Assembly: GCF_907164915.1 (NCBI RefSeq)
Contig: NC_061862.1
Location: 29,219,151-29,283,150, forward strand
Direction: 5' to 3'
Length of the DNA stretch: 64,000 nt
Source: Impatiens glandulifera
Lineage: Eukaryota > Streptophyta > Magnoliopsida > Ericales > Balsaminaceae
Part shown: positions 46,784 through 59,614 of the stretch, piece after piece
Layout of the letters: the number at the start of each line of letters is the position of its first letter
Position numbering within the stretch: the stretch's first letter is position 1
Notes under the pieces: model-generated
Told to the model about the DNA's origin: nothing
What the model saw: only the letters and a program-made list of their open reading frames with translations
The model's database searches: none
Position numbers and translations under genes: made by a program

Positions 46784-48767
46784 TTGAGAAGGTTCTTGAT
46801 CATGATTTCGGAGGTGTTGAGGAATTCCAAGGCCTCGTCTCTGCAGGAAGAAGGCCAGTGGGCATGGGCCTCCTGATTGGAGACGAAGAATAGGCTAAGA
46901 TAGTCTTTCCACTCGAGGGCTTTCTCAGCGTGAGGGGTGAAGCTGGTCCCGAACCGGACATTGTTGGTGAGGGAATTGTCCTTGGAGTGTTTCTTCTTCT
47001 CCTCGGCCGCCTGCCTGAAAAACCTGTAGGTGGCTTCCTTGACATCCTCCAGCACCTGAAGGGGGACCCCGTGGTTGACCACTTGGAAGAAGCCCCATTT
47101 CTCGGCGGCGTCGCAGATGGAGTCGGCCACTTGGGGATCGTGGAGCAGGTTGGACATGTCGATGACGGGAATGGAGTGCTGATTGACCACTGTTTTCATG
47201 TCGATCCTTTCCTCGAGAGGCTGAACGTATTGTCTGGGGAGGGATCGGAGGCCCAATTCGGAGAGACCCTTCACTCCGTGCCCTTCATGGACGGCGTACT
47301 TTATCACATCGAATGACGACGTCTCCGATGATGCGATTGTCATTCCAGGAGCCATATATTATAAATTATATATGCAGATCAAGAGATATATTTAATATAT
47401 AAATGAAACGAGTTTATAAGGATCGATGAAGAGGAGCGAGATTATAAGTAGATGAATAGAAAGAATATGAGAGGGATGTGATATTGATACTAAGATCGGC
47501 GATCGAGTATGGATATATATATAGTTTGCTTGCTTAAACATTATTAATATATTATTAAAAGCACTCAGTCAGTCAAAAGCATTTATTTATTATTATATCT
47601 CTCTTTCTCACAAAATAAAAGAACATGTGCTGTTTTGTGTGTGAGAGAGTGAGATGGCGGGCGGAGGACAAATTAAGTGGTAGGGTAGGTGGAGGTCATA
47701 CCACATTTTTGACTTTTCAAAATATCTAGCTTCGATGAAACTGCAACAATGTTGGTGTTCGGATTGGATTTAGAATTATTTAAATAGTTGTTGTTGTGGT
47801 GTTTCTTATTTTGAAAAATTATATTATTAGTTGAAAATATTTAAGATGTATTAATTTTTAAAATAAGAATATTTTATTTAATTGAAAAACATTGTTACAC
47901 CAAACAAGGCTTTAGATAGTAGTAAAAATGACCAAAAATAAAATAAGTCTATATTGATTTAGTTTATAATCTCAAATTATCAGATTTTGCATAATATATA
48001 TAATATATATATATAACACAACTATAACAAATCACATGGTACTCGTACTACAACGCACGACTCGTTAAACAAGTTCTAAACCGGTCGGATTGTTGACTTG
48101 CGGGTTGATCTGTCATCGAAATTATAAATGTGAATTTAGTCTAGTGGATATAAATTTTGTTGCTCGACCTGAAAAATAGGTCACCATCGTCGTCTCGTCT
48201 TTTTGAGAGACATTTCATTTCCTTTTAATTATGCTTTGAAATTGGTTTGGTTTTTGAAAATTTAAATCTCGATAATCTTAATCTCATAATTTACTCTGCT
48301 ATCGAATCAACTAAAAATAGATGAGGAACCAAGCAAGAGAAGAGAGATAAATCGACGCTTTTAAAAGACTGGTTTTTTTACTTTTAGAGTCGCCACATGG
48401 TTTTCTACGTGAGAGACCAAGAAAAATAATTGTTTTGCGCGTACAAATGCATTTTAAAAAAAATTCTAAGTTGGTTCCATGTCCGGTGACACTTTAGAAA
48501 TGACGTTAGCGTTATGTCGTTCGTGCCGGTCCAAAGGGCGGTATCTACTTTAAAATTTCGGCTATTTTTGAAATTTTAAATTTTGCGTTTTATTTTGTCA
48601 AATTATTCCCCAATCCCAAAAGATGCGTCTAGACTTTATATTAATTTAATCCTTGAACATGGATCTGGATTATATCATTGACATTTTAAAAATTAAAAAT
48701 GACGAAAATAAACAAGTATCTATAGTCGATATAAAAGATGGTAAAATTGTACTTGTTGATAGGGTTC

Positions 48768-49610
48768 ATAATAGTTGATTGTAATCACTACAATGCTCTT
48801 AATAAAGTTTTTGACTTGATTTGAATGATGTTTTACAACCTCTTTTAAAAATAAAAAATAATGCAAAAAGTTTGAAGAACAACCTTTAATGACGGATTGT
48901 TGTTTTGAGGTTCTTTCTTCTTCCTTGAGTTCCCGTCTGTTTGAAATAGTATTGGGATCCTTTTAAAGGCATCTAGGTCTCGGGATCTCCAACCTATCTC
49001 CTTTCGCTAAAATTAGTTTGTCCTTATCTTCTCTCCCACTGAATTCTCCCTCCATGCTCACTATGATTCCCTTTTGAATTGTCGAATTTAATACCTTATA
49101 GGAATAGAAATGATTTCGGTTGCTTTTCAAATAAAGCCATACTTTATGTTGAATAGACTTGAATAGTTGGGCTTTCTTAATGGGTCAACCCAATTCTCTA
49201 TTCGTTAGGGTTTCTGTGTTAGGGTTTCTGGGGACAGAGTGTTATATAAACCCATGTAATAACCCTAGTTTGTTATATCAACTTTGTAAACAATCTTCTC
49301 AATAATAATCTCTTTCTTCTAGTGGACGTAACAAAGTTCTATCTTGGTGAACCACCTTAAATCTCTGTCTATTTATTGTTTACGTCATTCTTACGCATTA
49401 CATGTAACACATCCGATGTCACATCTTCATCACGAAGAAGAAGAAGGGACCCAAGCTTTGGTTGATAATTGTGAATGCGCGATGGACAACCTTTTAAATG
49501 TGGGCCAATGGTTGGTGATGGGCGTTGGGAGTTTGTTGTCTAGTCTTGTACATTGACCTCAATAGGTGCCTCAACCTAGGCTTGCTTCCGTGGAAGATCA
49601 ACTCGGGTTC
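48768..49610. repeat. ~843-bp long-class segment, unit 5 copy
   Basis: The homologue of 38595-39440, again bounded by GGGTTC (48762-48767 and 49605-49610). It shows only a few substitutions and a 3-bp length change in a GAAGAAGAA run (about 49430). It shares the LTR-like core. Confidence 0.7.
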
Positions 49611-52600
49611 TGTGCATGGGTCGAGCCTCTACGGGGTTGCCAATACCTCCTGTTAGTCCTTCCGTCTAGTGGCCGCACAAAGTGGTCGTCGACAATTTTT
49701 TATCGACCTTTTTTTAACGTGCAAACATACAAAAATAATTAATAGATATAAACTCATTTAGCAAATATCATTAATTTATTTAATTATTTGTATGTTTTTG
49801 AATTTTATTTGAAATTATCCCGATTTTAATTATTTTTTAATCTAATAATGGATACGACATTATTTTCAAATTAATTAATTATTTATTTCCCTTGCAATGA
49901 TCCAGTATTAGAATTTTTAGAAAATCTTTAATGGCTCACGATAATTTAAATTTTTTATAAATCGAGAAAGTTAAAAATGGGTTCGTATAGAATGCCATAG
50001 GAACCCATTTTGTACCAAGTTTGGATTAAACAAACATTCGACTATTTCATTAGCATAACTTGTGTGATGAAACCTAACCCAGTCCTTACCTGAGGACATA
50101 TGTTCGACTAATTCATCAAAGGGTAGTGATGTGTAATGAAACCCGACCCATTCCTTACTCGAGTATGGACATTTAGCTAATTCATTCACACAACTTGTGT
50201 GATGAAACCTTACCTAGTCCTTATTTAGGACGAAAATTCGGCTAATTCATCCACGAGGATTGATGTGTAATTAAACATGATCCAGCTCTTATTCAAGTAC
50301 AGAATATGGCTAATTCTACCACATGGATGGTATTTGGCTTCTAATTCGGCTAGTGTTAGCTTTCGACATAAACTAAAGGTTGATCGAATGACTTACAATA
50401 CTTTATCGAAGATAGACGTGCAACAAATGGTGTTTCTAGGTACACTCAAGTGAATCATAAAATATGATTTTGTATACTATCAACAAATAGTATTTGTACA
50501 CCAATACAATCATCAACAATTGATTGTGCATACCATCAATAAATGATATTCTTAGGCATACTAACATTAATATTAACATCAACAAATGATCCTCGTGCAT
50601 ACTATCAAAGTATTCCTAATCTGATTGACACAAACATCAATAAACGATAGTGTGAGAAACCAACAATTAGAAAATATGGTACACAAGTACGATCATCAAA
50701 AATTAATCGTATATACCTCAAACGTGTTTTTTTTCCATAAGATTGTATTATCTTCTTGTACATACGTCATCAAAAATAATTTTATTATCCCAGATATGTA
50801 CTATCAATAAATCATATACGTCATCAACCTAGGATCATATCACTTTAAATATGTACTATCAACATAAAGTGTCCTCATCTTGCATATACATTATCAACAT
50901 ATGATCGTCGTGCTTCAAATGCGTATTATCCATTAATAGTGTCAATGATCAAAAACTATTAACTTTCTATTCCAATTAGGATTTGATTTAGTTTCTAACT
51001 ACGGTTAGAGTTTGATTTAGTTTTTAACTATGTATAGGGTTTGATTAAGCTTTTGACTCCATCTAGAGTTTGGTTTAGCTTTTGACTTCGACAAAGATTT
51101 GGTTTAACTCATTACTCCATCTAGGGTTTGGTTTAACTTTTAACTACAATTTGGTTTTTGTTAAACTTTTAACTACAACTAGGGTTTAAGTTTAGCTTTT
51201 GAATCCAACTAGGGTTTATGTTTAACTTTTGACTCCGACTAGGGTTATGTTTAGTTTTTAACTCTAGTTAGGGTTAGATTTAACTTTTAACTTTGGTTAG
51301 GGTTATGTTTATATTAAGAATGGACTTGCAATGCATCCACTAGTCGGATGACTTATAAGCTATGGAACGTTGCGAATTGAGAATCCTCGACCCTAAGAAT
51401 GATTGTTTTATATAAACATATATTTTTTTTCAAAATGACATTCACAACTGTTTGTAAATAAAAGATGGTTTTTTAGTCAGTTTTTAATTTTATTTTACTA
51501 GAGAACCCAACTCCTCGTACATTGTTTTTTTTGGAAAATTTCCATAATATCGTACTTAGGGTTTTCTTTTTTTTCTAAGTGACTTTCACAATTACTTATA
51601 AGTCATAAATCGTTGATTTAATTAAATATTTTATTTACAAAATAACATAATTTTTGGTTGATTAATTTTAGACAAATGCCCCTATAGTATCATACATAGG
51701 GTTCTTTTCTTTCTTTTTCAAAATGACCTTCACATCAATTTGTAAATCAACAATTGTTGATTTAATCATTATTTAAGAGAATAAAACACTTCATACATTA
51801 TTTGTAGAAAAATACCCTCTAGTATCATACATAAAAAAGTTATTTCTTTTTCAAAAAACATTACAACTACTTGTAAATCAACCATCGTTAATTCAATTAT
51901 TATTTACGAGAGAACACCTCTCTTCGAAGTTATTTTTAGAAAAATATATCTCGAATCATGCATATATTATTTTTTATTATTTTTCAAAATTATCTTCACA
52001 ACTATTTATAAATCAGAAATCGTTGAGTGAGTCATAATTTACGAGAAAACACATTTCTTTATAGATTATTATTAGAAAAATGACCCTCGTATTATACATA
52101 TGTTTTTTTATTTTTCAAAATAACTTTCACAACTCCATGTAAATCAATAATAGTTGAATTAGTCATTATTTATAAAAGAACACAACTCTACGAGTAGATT
52201 ATTTTTAGCTAAATGTCTATTGCAGCATACCAAGGATTTTAATTTAGATAATGATGTATTTTCCCATAAATTTCCCAAATATATAATTTAGGGTCTTGCT
52301 TAGATATTATTTATTTTTTTTGGAAAATAAAAATGGGACAACGGATTAAGTATGTAGCCCGCAAACAAACTTAATCATTTAACGAGTCGCAGAACTTGCC
52401 GTCTAACGGGCACGAACCTAGAAACACATGATTAATATATATCTCTTATTACCGCTAGGCTAGAATAGGGAATAAATTCTCCACACTTATGAAGTGAAGT
52501 TTAAGAGTTTTTATAAATAAAAATACTTTTTTTATGTTTTTTATGATTTATAATATTAACTTACTAATTTATGACAAATGTAACTAATTATAATTTAAAC

Positions 52601-52998
52601 TATTATAATAAATTAAACCGATTAATCATGTTTTTAACGGGATCAAATTTTTGTTATAGATTTTGCATTTAATACGTACCACCTTCACAAAATATGGTCA
52701 TTTTATAGAATGAGTCTAAAGTAATGAAGAGAGAATGAAAAAACTAACATATTTTGTGAACGTGGTACCTAGTAGAACACAAAATTTGAAATATTATATT
52801 TGATTATGTGTTTATCATCATTTTTTTTACTTTGAAGATAATAATGAATCAATAATATTAATTTATCCATACATATATCTTCTAGAGATGAAGTAGAATT
52901 AGCACGTGCATCTCTTCAACAAACAATTAAATTAAATGAACTCAATTACTCTCCTCTTATACATTTGATTATGAAATTAGGAGTATGAATGAATGTTA

Positions 52999-54123
52999 TT
53001 ATATCTTGGCGAAGTCGACAGTCCCCTTGCCGTCGTGAGCCTTCCTAAAGAAATGCTTGACATAATCTGAGTAGAGCACTTGCTTATATATGGGAGTCTC
53101 CCCGCTCTGTATGACCTCCGGCAAGGGTCCGATGACATCGTTGGGCCTGGGGTTGACGAATATGGGAACGGAGATCCTGTTGTGGGATCCGTTGGCTGCG
53201 ACCCTGTGCTCGACACTCTTGTAGCGCCCGTTGCTCATTATCTGCATGGCGTCCCCGATGTTGATGACAATGGCTCCGGGGACGGGAGGAACGTGGATCC
53301 AGGTGGTCTGATCAGCAGCAGCAGCAGCGTCGTCGTGGTGGAGTTTCCTGACATAGAGGCCTCCGACTTGATCCTGTAGGAGGATGGTGAGAGTGGAGAC
53401 GTCGGAGTGGCGGCCGACTCCGATGGTGAGATCGGGATTGGGGCACTTGGGATAGTAGTTCATGTTGATCCTCTTGGAACCCATAAAGAGGTTTTCTTTA
53501 GCTTGGTCGAAGTCCTCGTTGTGGACGTTGAGCCTTTGAGTGAGTGCCTTGAGAAGGTTCTTGATCATGATTTCGGAGGTGTTGAGGAATTCCAAGGCCT
53601 CGTCTCTGCAGGAAGAAGGCCAGTGGGCATGGGCCTCCTGATTGGAGACGAAGAATAGGCTAAGATAGTCTTTCCACTCGAGGGCTTTCTCAGCGTGAGG
53701 GGTGAAGCTGGTCCCGAACCGGACATTGTTGGTGGGGGAATTGTCCTTGGAGTGTTTCTTCTTCTCCTCGGCCGGCTGCCTGAAAAACCTGTAGGTGGCT
53801 TCCTTGACATCCTCCAGCACCTGAAGGGGGACCCCGTGGTTGACCACTTGGAAGAAGCCCCATTTCTCGGCGGCGTCGCAGATGGAGTCGGCCACTTGGG
53901 GATCGTGGAGCAGGTTGGACATGTCGATGACGGGAATGGAGTGCTGATTGACCACTGTTTTCATGTCGATCCTTTCCTCGAGAGGCTGAACGTATTGTCT
54001 GGGGAGGGATCGGAGGCCCAATTCGGAGAGACCCTTCACTCCGTGCCCTTCATGGACGGCGTACTTTATCACATCGAATGACTCGGTCCTCTCGGATGAT
54101 GCGATTGTCATTCCAGGAGCCAT
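52999..54123 (-). CDS. Feruloyl-CoA 6'-hydroxylase-like dioxygenase, copy 6 (array-end copy)
   Basis: Complete 374-codon single-exon gene. The body matches copies 2-4, including Asn287 and all catalytic residues (numbered one higher here), but the N-terminus reads [10 protein letters not shown] in place of SSETSSFDV. Its promoter is distinct: the block between the leader and TATA is shorter, and the sequence beyond about 330 bp upstream is unrelated to other units, though the TATA and both TTGACT words remain. It shares a synonymous C in TTTATCACATCG (about 54066) with copy 5. As the array-boundary copy with its own upstream region it may be the founder or a separately regulated paralogue. 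Confidence 0.92.
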   Translation of the reverse strand: MAPGMTIASSERTESFDVIKYAVHEGHGVKGLSELGLRSLPRQYVQPLEERIDMKTVVNQHSIPVIDMSNLLHDPQVADSICDAAEKWGFFQVVNHGVPLQVLEDVKEATYRFFRQPAEEKKKHSKDNSPTNNVRFGTSFTPHAEKALEWKDYLSLFFVSNQEAHAHWPSSCRDEALEFLNTSEIMIKNLLKALTQRLNVHNEDFDQAKENLFMGSKRINMNYYPKCPNPDLTIGVGRHSDVSTLTILLQDQVGGLYVRKLHHDDAAAAADQTTWIHVPPVPGAIVINIGDAMQIMSNGRYKSVEHRVAANGSHNRISVPIFVNPRPNDVIGPLPEVIQSGETPIYKQVLYSDYVKHFFRKAHDGKGTVDFAKI

Positions 54124-54243
54124 ATATTATAAATTATATATGCAGATCAAGAGATATATTTAATATATAAATGAAACGAGTTTATAAGGATCGATGAAGA
54201 GGAGCGAGATTATAAGTAGATTAATGATACTAGGATCGGCGAG

Positions 54244-54251
54244 TATATATA
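54244..54251 (-). promoter_or_regulatory. TATA box of dioxygenase copy 6
   Basis: TATATATA about 121 bp upstream of the ATG at 54123, closer than in the other copies (about 158 bp) because of deletions in the leader. Confidence 0.55.
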
Positions 54252-54450
54252 GTTTGCTTAAACATTATTAATATTATTAAAAGCACTTAGTCAGTCAAAA
54301 GCATATATTATATTTCTTTCTCACATAATAAAAGAACATGTGCTGTTTTGTGAGAGAGATAGATAGCAGGCGGAGGACTGCAAATTGGTGGTGATGAGGT
54401 CCACAAAACATTTTTGACTTTTCAAATCATTTCATTTCCAGGAAGCTGCA

Positions 54451-55009
54451 AGGGACGCTTTTTTTTGTTCAAATAAGTCCAATCACTTTATTCCAATCAT
54501 TCGACCTCACTTCTCAATTCTCATGACATAATAATCTTCTTTTATTGTTTTTTCTTAAATCATGAAATTATCAATTTTGAACGCTCTATAGATCCTCTAT
54601 AACTTTCGTTTTACTTAAGGATTTTTGGCACAATGGAACAAATTCAAACAAATATGTACAAATATCGAAACAGGACCTTAGCGAAAAATGTTTTTGGTTT
54701 TATAAAAAAAAATGTTATATTTAACAATTTTCTATTAAATTTTGTGATTTTAAAAAATAATTAAAGCATGAAAAAACAGAAAATAAAGAAATAAATACAA
54801 AATTACAAACAAGAAAAATCAAAGAGATCTTAAGCAAATGAATTGGGGTTGCGGGTCGGTTCATGGGTCGGGTGCAGGCCAGGAGTAGGATCATGGGTCA
54901 CGTGTCACTGACATGTGTGTCGGTCGAAAACCATGACGGGAGTATGTCTTTTCGGCTAGGAAGGAAGATGTCGATCAGACTCACGATCGAAAACCATATA
55001 TACTGTTTT
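54451..55009. other. Unique upstream region of copy 6; no gene seen
   Basis: AT-rich sequence, then a GC-richer stretch (about 54840-54990) with repeated GGTC and TCATGGGTC words. It probably holds the native distal promoter of the dioxygenase family. Only chance open frames are present. Confidence 0.45.
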
Positions 55010-55372
55010 TGTTGAGTTATGAAGCCTACATTTATAATAAACTCTATATTATTAATTAGAGTTTATTGGGTTTGTATTTGGTTTTGGGCTTGAGTCTGAC
55101 CAAGAGTTATTTAGGTTTTATTACTTGAATATTTACTATATAAATATATGATTATTAAGAGTTTACATAAGTTAGACATAATTCTAGAGAGATAAAGTGT
55201 GAGGCAAAAATTTTATATTTCTTCTTCTTCATAGTGAAATATGGTGGCGGCTGAAGTGGACGTAGCTCAATTTTTGTGAACCACTATAAATTTGTGTTTC
55301 TTGCGTTATTCTTTATTGCGTTTTTATAGATTGTTTCAAGTAGGTCGGATTTGAGAGATACAAATCCTAACA
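55010..55372 (+). repeat. 5' LTR of the right-hand copia element
   Basis: 363 bp from TGTTGAGTTATGAAGCC to AAATCCTAACA, two bases before the primer binding site. Confidence 0.92.
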
Positions 55373-55374
55373 AC

Positions 55375-55387
55375 TGGTATCAGAGCG
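55375..55387 (+). other. Primer binding site of the right-hand copia element
   Basis: TGGTATCAGAGCG, the canonical initiator tRNA-Met type site. Confidence 0.9.
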
Positions 55388-55415
55388 GCTAGGCTAGATC
55401 TGAGCATTGTAAACG

Positions 55416-58400
55416 ATGGCAAGTGAGAACAATATAGGACTTGGGATTGGAAGATTCGATGGGACAGATTATGCCTTTTAGAAAATGCAAATTGAAGATT
55501 ATCTCTATGGAAAGTAGCTTCATGTTCATTTGAGTGAGAAACTAGAGAAGATGGATGAAGCTGAATGGAAAGTTTTTGATAGACAGGTTTTGGGAGTTGT
55601 CCGATTAACGCTAGCCAAGACAGTTGCTCATAATGTAGCAAAGGAGAAGACCACCATGGATTTGATGATGGCTCTTTCTGATATGTATGAGAAACCATCT
55701 GCTAACAACAAAGTACACTTAATGAAAAGACATTTTTACTTAAGAATGGTTGATGGTACTTCTGTCACTACTCATTTGAATGAATTCAATACAATTGTGA
55801 ATCAATTGCTATCTGTTAAGATTGATTTTAGGGATGAAGTTAGTGCCCTAATTTTGTTAGCATCTCTACCAAATAGTTGGGAACCTATGAGGACAACAAT
55901 TAGTAATTCAGTTAGAAATGTTAAACTGAAATTTGTTGAAGTTAAAGATCGTATTCTTATTGAAGAGGTTCATAAAATTGATTCTGGTGAAACGTTCAAA
56001 GGTTATGCTCTGAATGTGAAAAGCAGGGGCAGAGGTAATGATAGAAACTTCAGCTGAGGTAAGAGAAGATCTATGTTGAGGAGCAAGAGGAGTCAGTCCA
56101 AGTCTGGACATATATTTTAGTGCTAGAATTGTGGTAAACATGGTCATTTGAAGAGGAACTGCAAAGCACCAAAGAGAAACATTGATGATAAAAATGATGC
56201 AGCCAACGTTGTTACAGAAGTTGTCACTGATGCTTTACTTCTGTCTGTTGATAACTCAATAGATTCATGGGTTTTGGACTCGGGAACGTCTTTCCACACC
56301 ACTACTCACAAAGAATTAATAGAGAATTATATGGTTGAAAACTGTGGAAAAGTTTATCTCGTAGATTGTGAGCTACTGGATATTGTTGGCATGGGGGACA
56401 TCAAATTGAAGATGGCAAATGGTTTTGTTTGAAAGATTAATAAGGTGAAACACATTTCAGGTTTAATGCGCAGTTTGATTTCTGTTACACAACTTGATGA
56501 AGAAGGTCACAATTTCAGTTGTGGAAATGGTGCATGGAAGATGACTAAAGGAGCAATAGTTGTTGCTCGAGGTCACAAAACTGGAATGTTATACACGACT
56601 TCAATTTATAGAAAAACAGTTTATGCAGTAGTTGATGACTCAAAGAACAATGAGTTGTGGGATTGCAGGTTGGGCCATATGAGTGAAAAATGGATGTAAA
56701 TTATTTTGAAGAATTGACAGATTCCATAACTGAAATATGTTAAACATAAGTTATGTAAAAACTGCATTTTGGAAAATAGAAATGGGCAAGTTTCTTAAAG
56801 ATTGGGAAGGAGCTTAAGAAAAAAAGGCTAGAGTTGGTACACACTGATATGTGGAGACCTGCACATGTTTCTTCTATTGGCGGATCACAATACTACGTGA
56901 TGTTTATAAATGATTTGACAAGAAAGGTGTGGGTATATTTTATGAAGCACAAGTCTGAAGTATTTGCTATTTTCAAGAAATGTTAGGCTTTGGTTGAAAA
57001 TGAAACAAATCAGAAAGTTAAGTGCTTGAAATTCGACAACGGAAGTGAATATATCAATTCAGATTTCAAAGAGTATTGTGCTATGAATGGGATCAGTATA
57101 GTGAAGATTGTTCCCCGAACGCCTCAAGAGATTGGAGTAGCTGAACGAATGAATCGAACATTGAACGAGCGTGCTAGAAACATGAGATTGCAGGTAGGGC
57201 TGCCTAAAACCTTCTGGGCAAAAACTATCAATATTGCTGCCTATTTGATAGACAGGGGACCATTTATTCCTATTGAATTCAGAATTTCTGAAGAAGCTTA
57301 GAGCAATAAAAATGTAAACCTTTCTTATTTGAAAGTGTTTGGTTGTTTATCATATGTTCATATTAATGAATGTAATAGGAGCAAGCTTGATCCAAAGTCT
57401 AATAAATGTTTTTTCATTGGTTATATATGGTGATATCGAGTTTAGTTATCGTTTCTAGGATAATCAAAATCGGAAGATCATTCGTAACAGAAATGTTATC
57501 TATAATGAACAAGTTCTTTACAAAGATTGTGTTGGGAAGACATCAGATTGTGATTTCAAGTTGGAAGAGACTGGTACAGTCGATTTGAGAGAATTTTAAG
57601 TTGAATATATACCAACTGTCGAAGAAGAACAATGTTTTGTTAAAGATGAAATCGTTGAGAACGTGGCCCTAGAGGTAAATTAGCAAACACCGGTTATACA
57701 GTTGAGAAGATCGTCAAGGAATCGAAAATCAGTTGAGAGGTGGTCTCCATCTCTGAACTATATCTTGTTGACAGATAGAGGTGAACATAAATGCTATGAG
57801 GAAGTAATACAATCTGATAAATCGGTTAAGTGGGAGTCTACGATGAAAGATAAGATGAACTCTTTTACGTTGAATCATAGTTGGGAGCTCACTGAGCTAC
57901 CAAAGGAAAATAAAGCAGTACTTCACAACAAATGGATCTTCAGGATTAAAGAAGAACATGATAAAACCATGAGGTACAAGGTAAGGTTGTTTGTGAAAGG
58001 TTTCAACAGAAAGAAGGTATTGACTATAATGAGATCTTCTCTCCAATAGTTAAATTGATGACAATTAGAACTATTTTGAGTTTGGTTGTGAAAGAAGACC
58101 TTCATCTTCAACAAATGGATGTCAAAACTACTTTTCTTCATGGTGATTTAGATGATCATTGTTGTTGTATCAATAATTTTGATAAATCGTACATTATTCT
58201 GCTCTTCTATATTTATGACATGTTGATTTCTAGAGCAAGTTTGTATGAGATTAACAAGCTCAAGAAAGAGTTGTCTGAAAAGTTTGCAATAAAGGATTTG
58301 GGTGTTGCCAAACAAATCCTTAGGATGAGAATTTTCAGGGATGAAGAAGTTCTCAAACTTTCCCAAGAAGAATATGTGAAGAAAGTTCTTATCAGGTTCA

Positions 58401-59193
58401 ACTTATATGATGCAAACCAATTACTACCCCCTTAGCTAGTCACTTCAGACTATCTAAAGATCAGTCACCTTCAACAAAGGAGGAGAAAAATTACATGGCC
58501 ATTGTTCCGTATGCCTCTATCAATTGTTGTATTATGTATGCGATGGTTTGTACAAGACCAGACATAGCACATGTAGTGGGAGTTGTTAGCAGATTCATGA
58601 GAAACCCGGGTAGACAATATTGGAAAGCAGTAAAGTTGATACTACAATACTTGAAATCTGATAACAACTCGGGTAGACAACATTAGGAAGCACGGGTCTC
58701 GCTTTGTGTTTTCGAAAGTCAAATATGGGTTTGGAAGGATATGTTGATGCTGACAATGGTGGTGATGTTGATAGTAGGAAGAGCACAACATGGTATATTT
58801 ATATTCTATGAGGTACTGCAATCAGTTGAGTTTCAAAATTGTATAAGATTGTTACTTTTTTCCAGTTGTGAGGCAGAGTATGTTGTTATAACAAAGGTTG
58901 TTAAGGAGATGATGTGGTAACAACCTTTTTTGCGAGAATTGGATCAAGACTACGAGAGAAGTGTGTTGTGATGCGAGAATTAGAGTGTCATTAATTTGGA
59001 AAAGAATCTAGTTTATCATGAAATGACAAAGTATATACAGGTTCGTTATCATTTTATTCGGTCAGCATTAGAAGATGGAGTATTAGCTCTTGAGAAGATT
59101 CCCAAGAGTGAGAATCCAGCTGATATGCTAACAAAAGCTTTGACAAATGAGAAACTAAAGTTGTGTGAACCATCAGTTGGTCTTCTTCGTTAA
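55416..59193 (+). pseudogene. Decayed copia gag-pol polyprotein
   Basis: It follows the full copia order. Gag is at 55530-56057 after an in-frame stop near 55480, and the knuckle NCGKHGHLKRNC (about 56130-56160) has a stop beside its first Cys. Protease WVLDSGTSFH lies at about 56270-56300 and pre-integrase at 56445-56699. The integrase has HTDMW (about 56840), FDNGSEY (about 57035) and IGVAERMNRT (about 57130), the expected D-D-E positions. RT entry is 57702-58049. In the RT remnant 58055-58435 the segment between the LHGDLDD stretch and the end of the core is shortened and the YVDD box reads YIYD. RNase H fragments lie at 58495-58686, about 58735-58915 and 58996-59193. About ten stops or frameshifts are present. 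Confidence 0.88.
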
Positions 59194-59255
59194 GATATCG
59201 GATGGAAAGTCGCTACCGATCGAGAGTTGATGAAGTTAGTCTCCAAGTGAGAGAT

Positions 59256-59609
59256 TGTTGAGTTATGGAGCCTATACTTATAATAAACTCTACATTGTTA
59301 ATTAGAGTTTATTGGGTTTATATTTGGTTTTGGGCTTGAGTCTGACCAAGAGTTATTTAGGTTTTATTACCTGAATGTTTACCCTATAAATATGAGATTA
59401 TTAATTAGACATAATTCTAGAGAAATAAAGTATGAGGCAAAAACTTTGTATTCTTTCTTCTTCTTCATAGTGAAATCTGGTGGAGGCTAAAGTGGACGTG
59501 GCTCAATTTGAGTGAACTACTATAAATCTGTATTTTCTTGTGTTATTTTTTCTTGCGTTTTTACAGATTATTTCAAGCATGTCGGATTTGGGAGATACAA
59601 ATCCTAACA
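59256..59609 (+). repeat. 3' LTR of the right-hand copia element
   Basis: 354 bp, TGTTGAGTTATGGAGCC to AAATCCTAACA, with several substitutions and a deletion relative to the 5' LTR. Confidence 0.92.
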
Positions 59610-59614
59610 GTTTT

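Larger units (their letters stand above)
42825..47355 (-). pseudogene. Feruloyl-CoA 6'-hydroxylase-like dioxygenase, copy 5, split by copia insertion
   Basis: The N-terminal half (46784-47355, codons 1-190) and C-terminal half (42825-43379) are separated by a copia element inserted at codons 190-191. Read from the gene's start, translation runs into the LTR and stops at about 46750 after 201 residues, before any iron ligand. The downstream half retains HSD, H305 and RxS, and an internal Met213 opens a 161-codon frame, but it lacks the N-terminal fold. Differences from copies 2-4 include P116A, P129L and A269D, suggesting an older lineage in the array. The gene was probably intact before insertion. 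No full-length enzyme is expected. Confidence 0.93.
42034..52208. repeat. Tandem array unit 5 (long class; contains a copia insertion)
   Basis: It is 10175 bp including the 3404-bp copia element and its 5-bp target duplication. Without these it is about 6766 bp, matching unit 4. It differs from units 1-4 more than they differ from each other. The spacer 47356-52208 is gene-free with the nested repeats and the ~843-bp extra segment at 48768-49610. Confidence 0.92.
52209..54450. repeat. Tandem array unit 6 (partial, right end of the array)
   Basis: It contains 3' flank, gene copy 6 and only about 330 bp of promoter before homology to other units fades after the TTTTTGACTTTTCAAA word (about 54411-54426). 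No spacer follows, so this is the array boundary. Confidence 0.9.
55010..59609 (+). mobile_element. Complete but decayed Ty1/copia element (Tnt1/Tork-like)
   Basis: LTRs at 55010-55372 (363 bp) and 59256-59609 (354 bp) begin TGTTGAGTTATG and end CCTAACA. The target duplication GTTTT is perfect (55005-55009 and 59610-59614). The primer binding site TGGTATCAGAGCG at 55375 and a purine tract AAGTGAGAGAT before 59256 are present. The LTRs differ at many sites and by small indels, and pol has many stops and a deletion around the RT core, so it is old and inactive. Confidence 0.93.
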
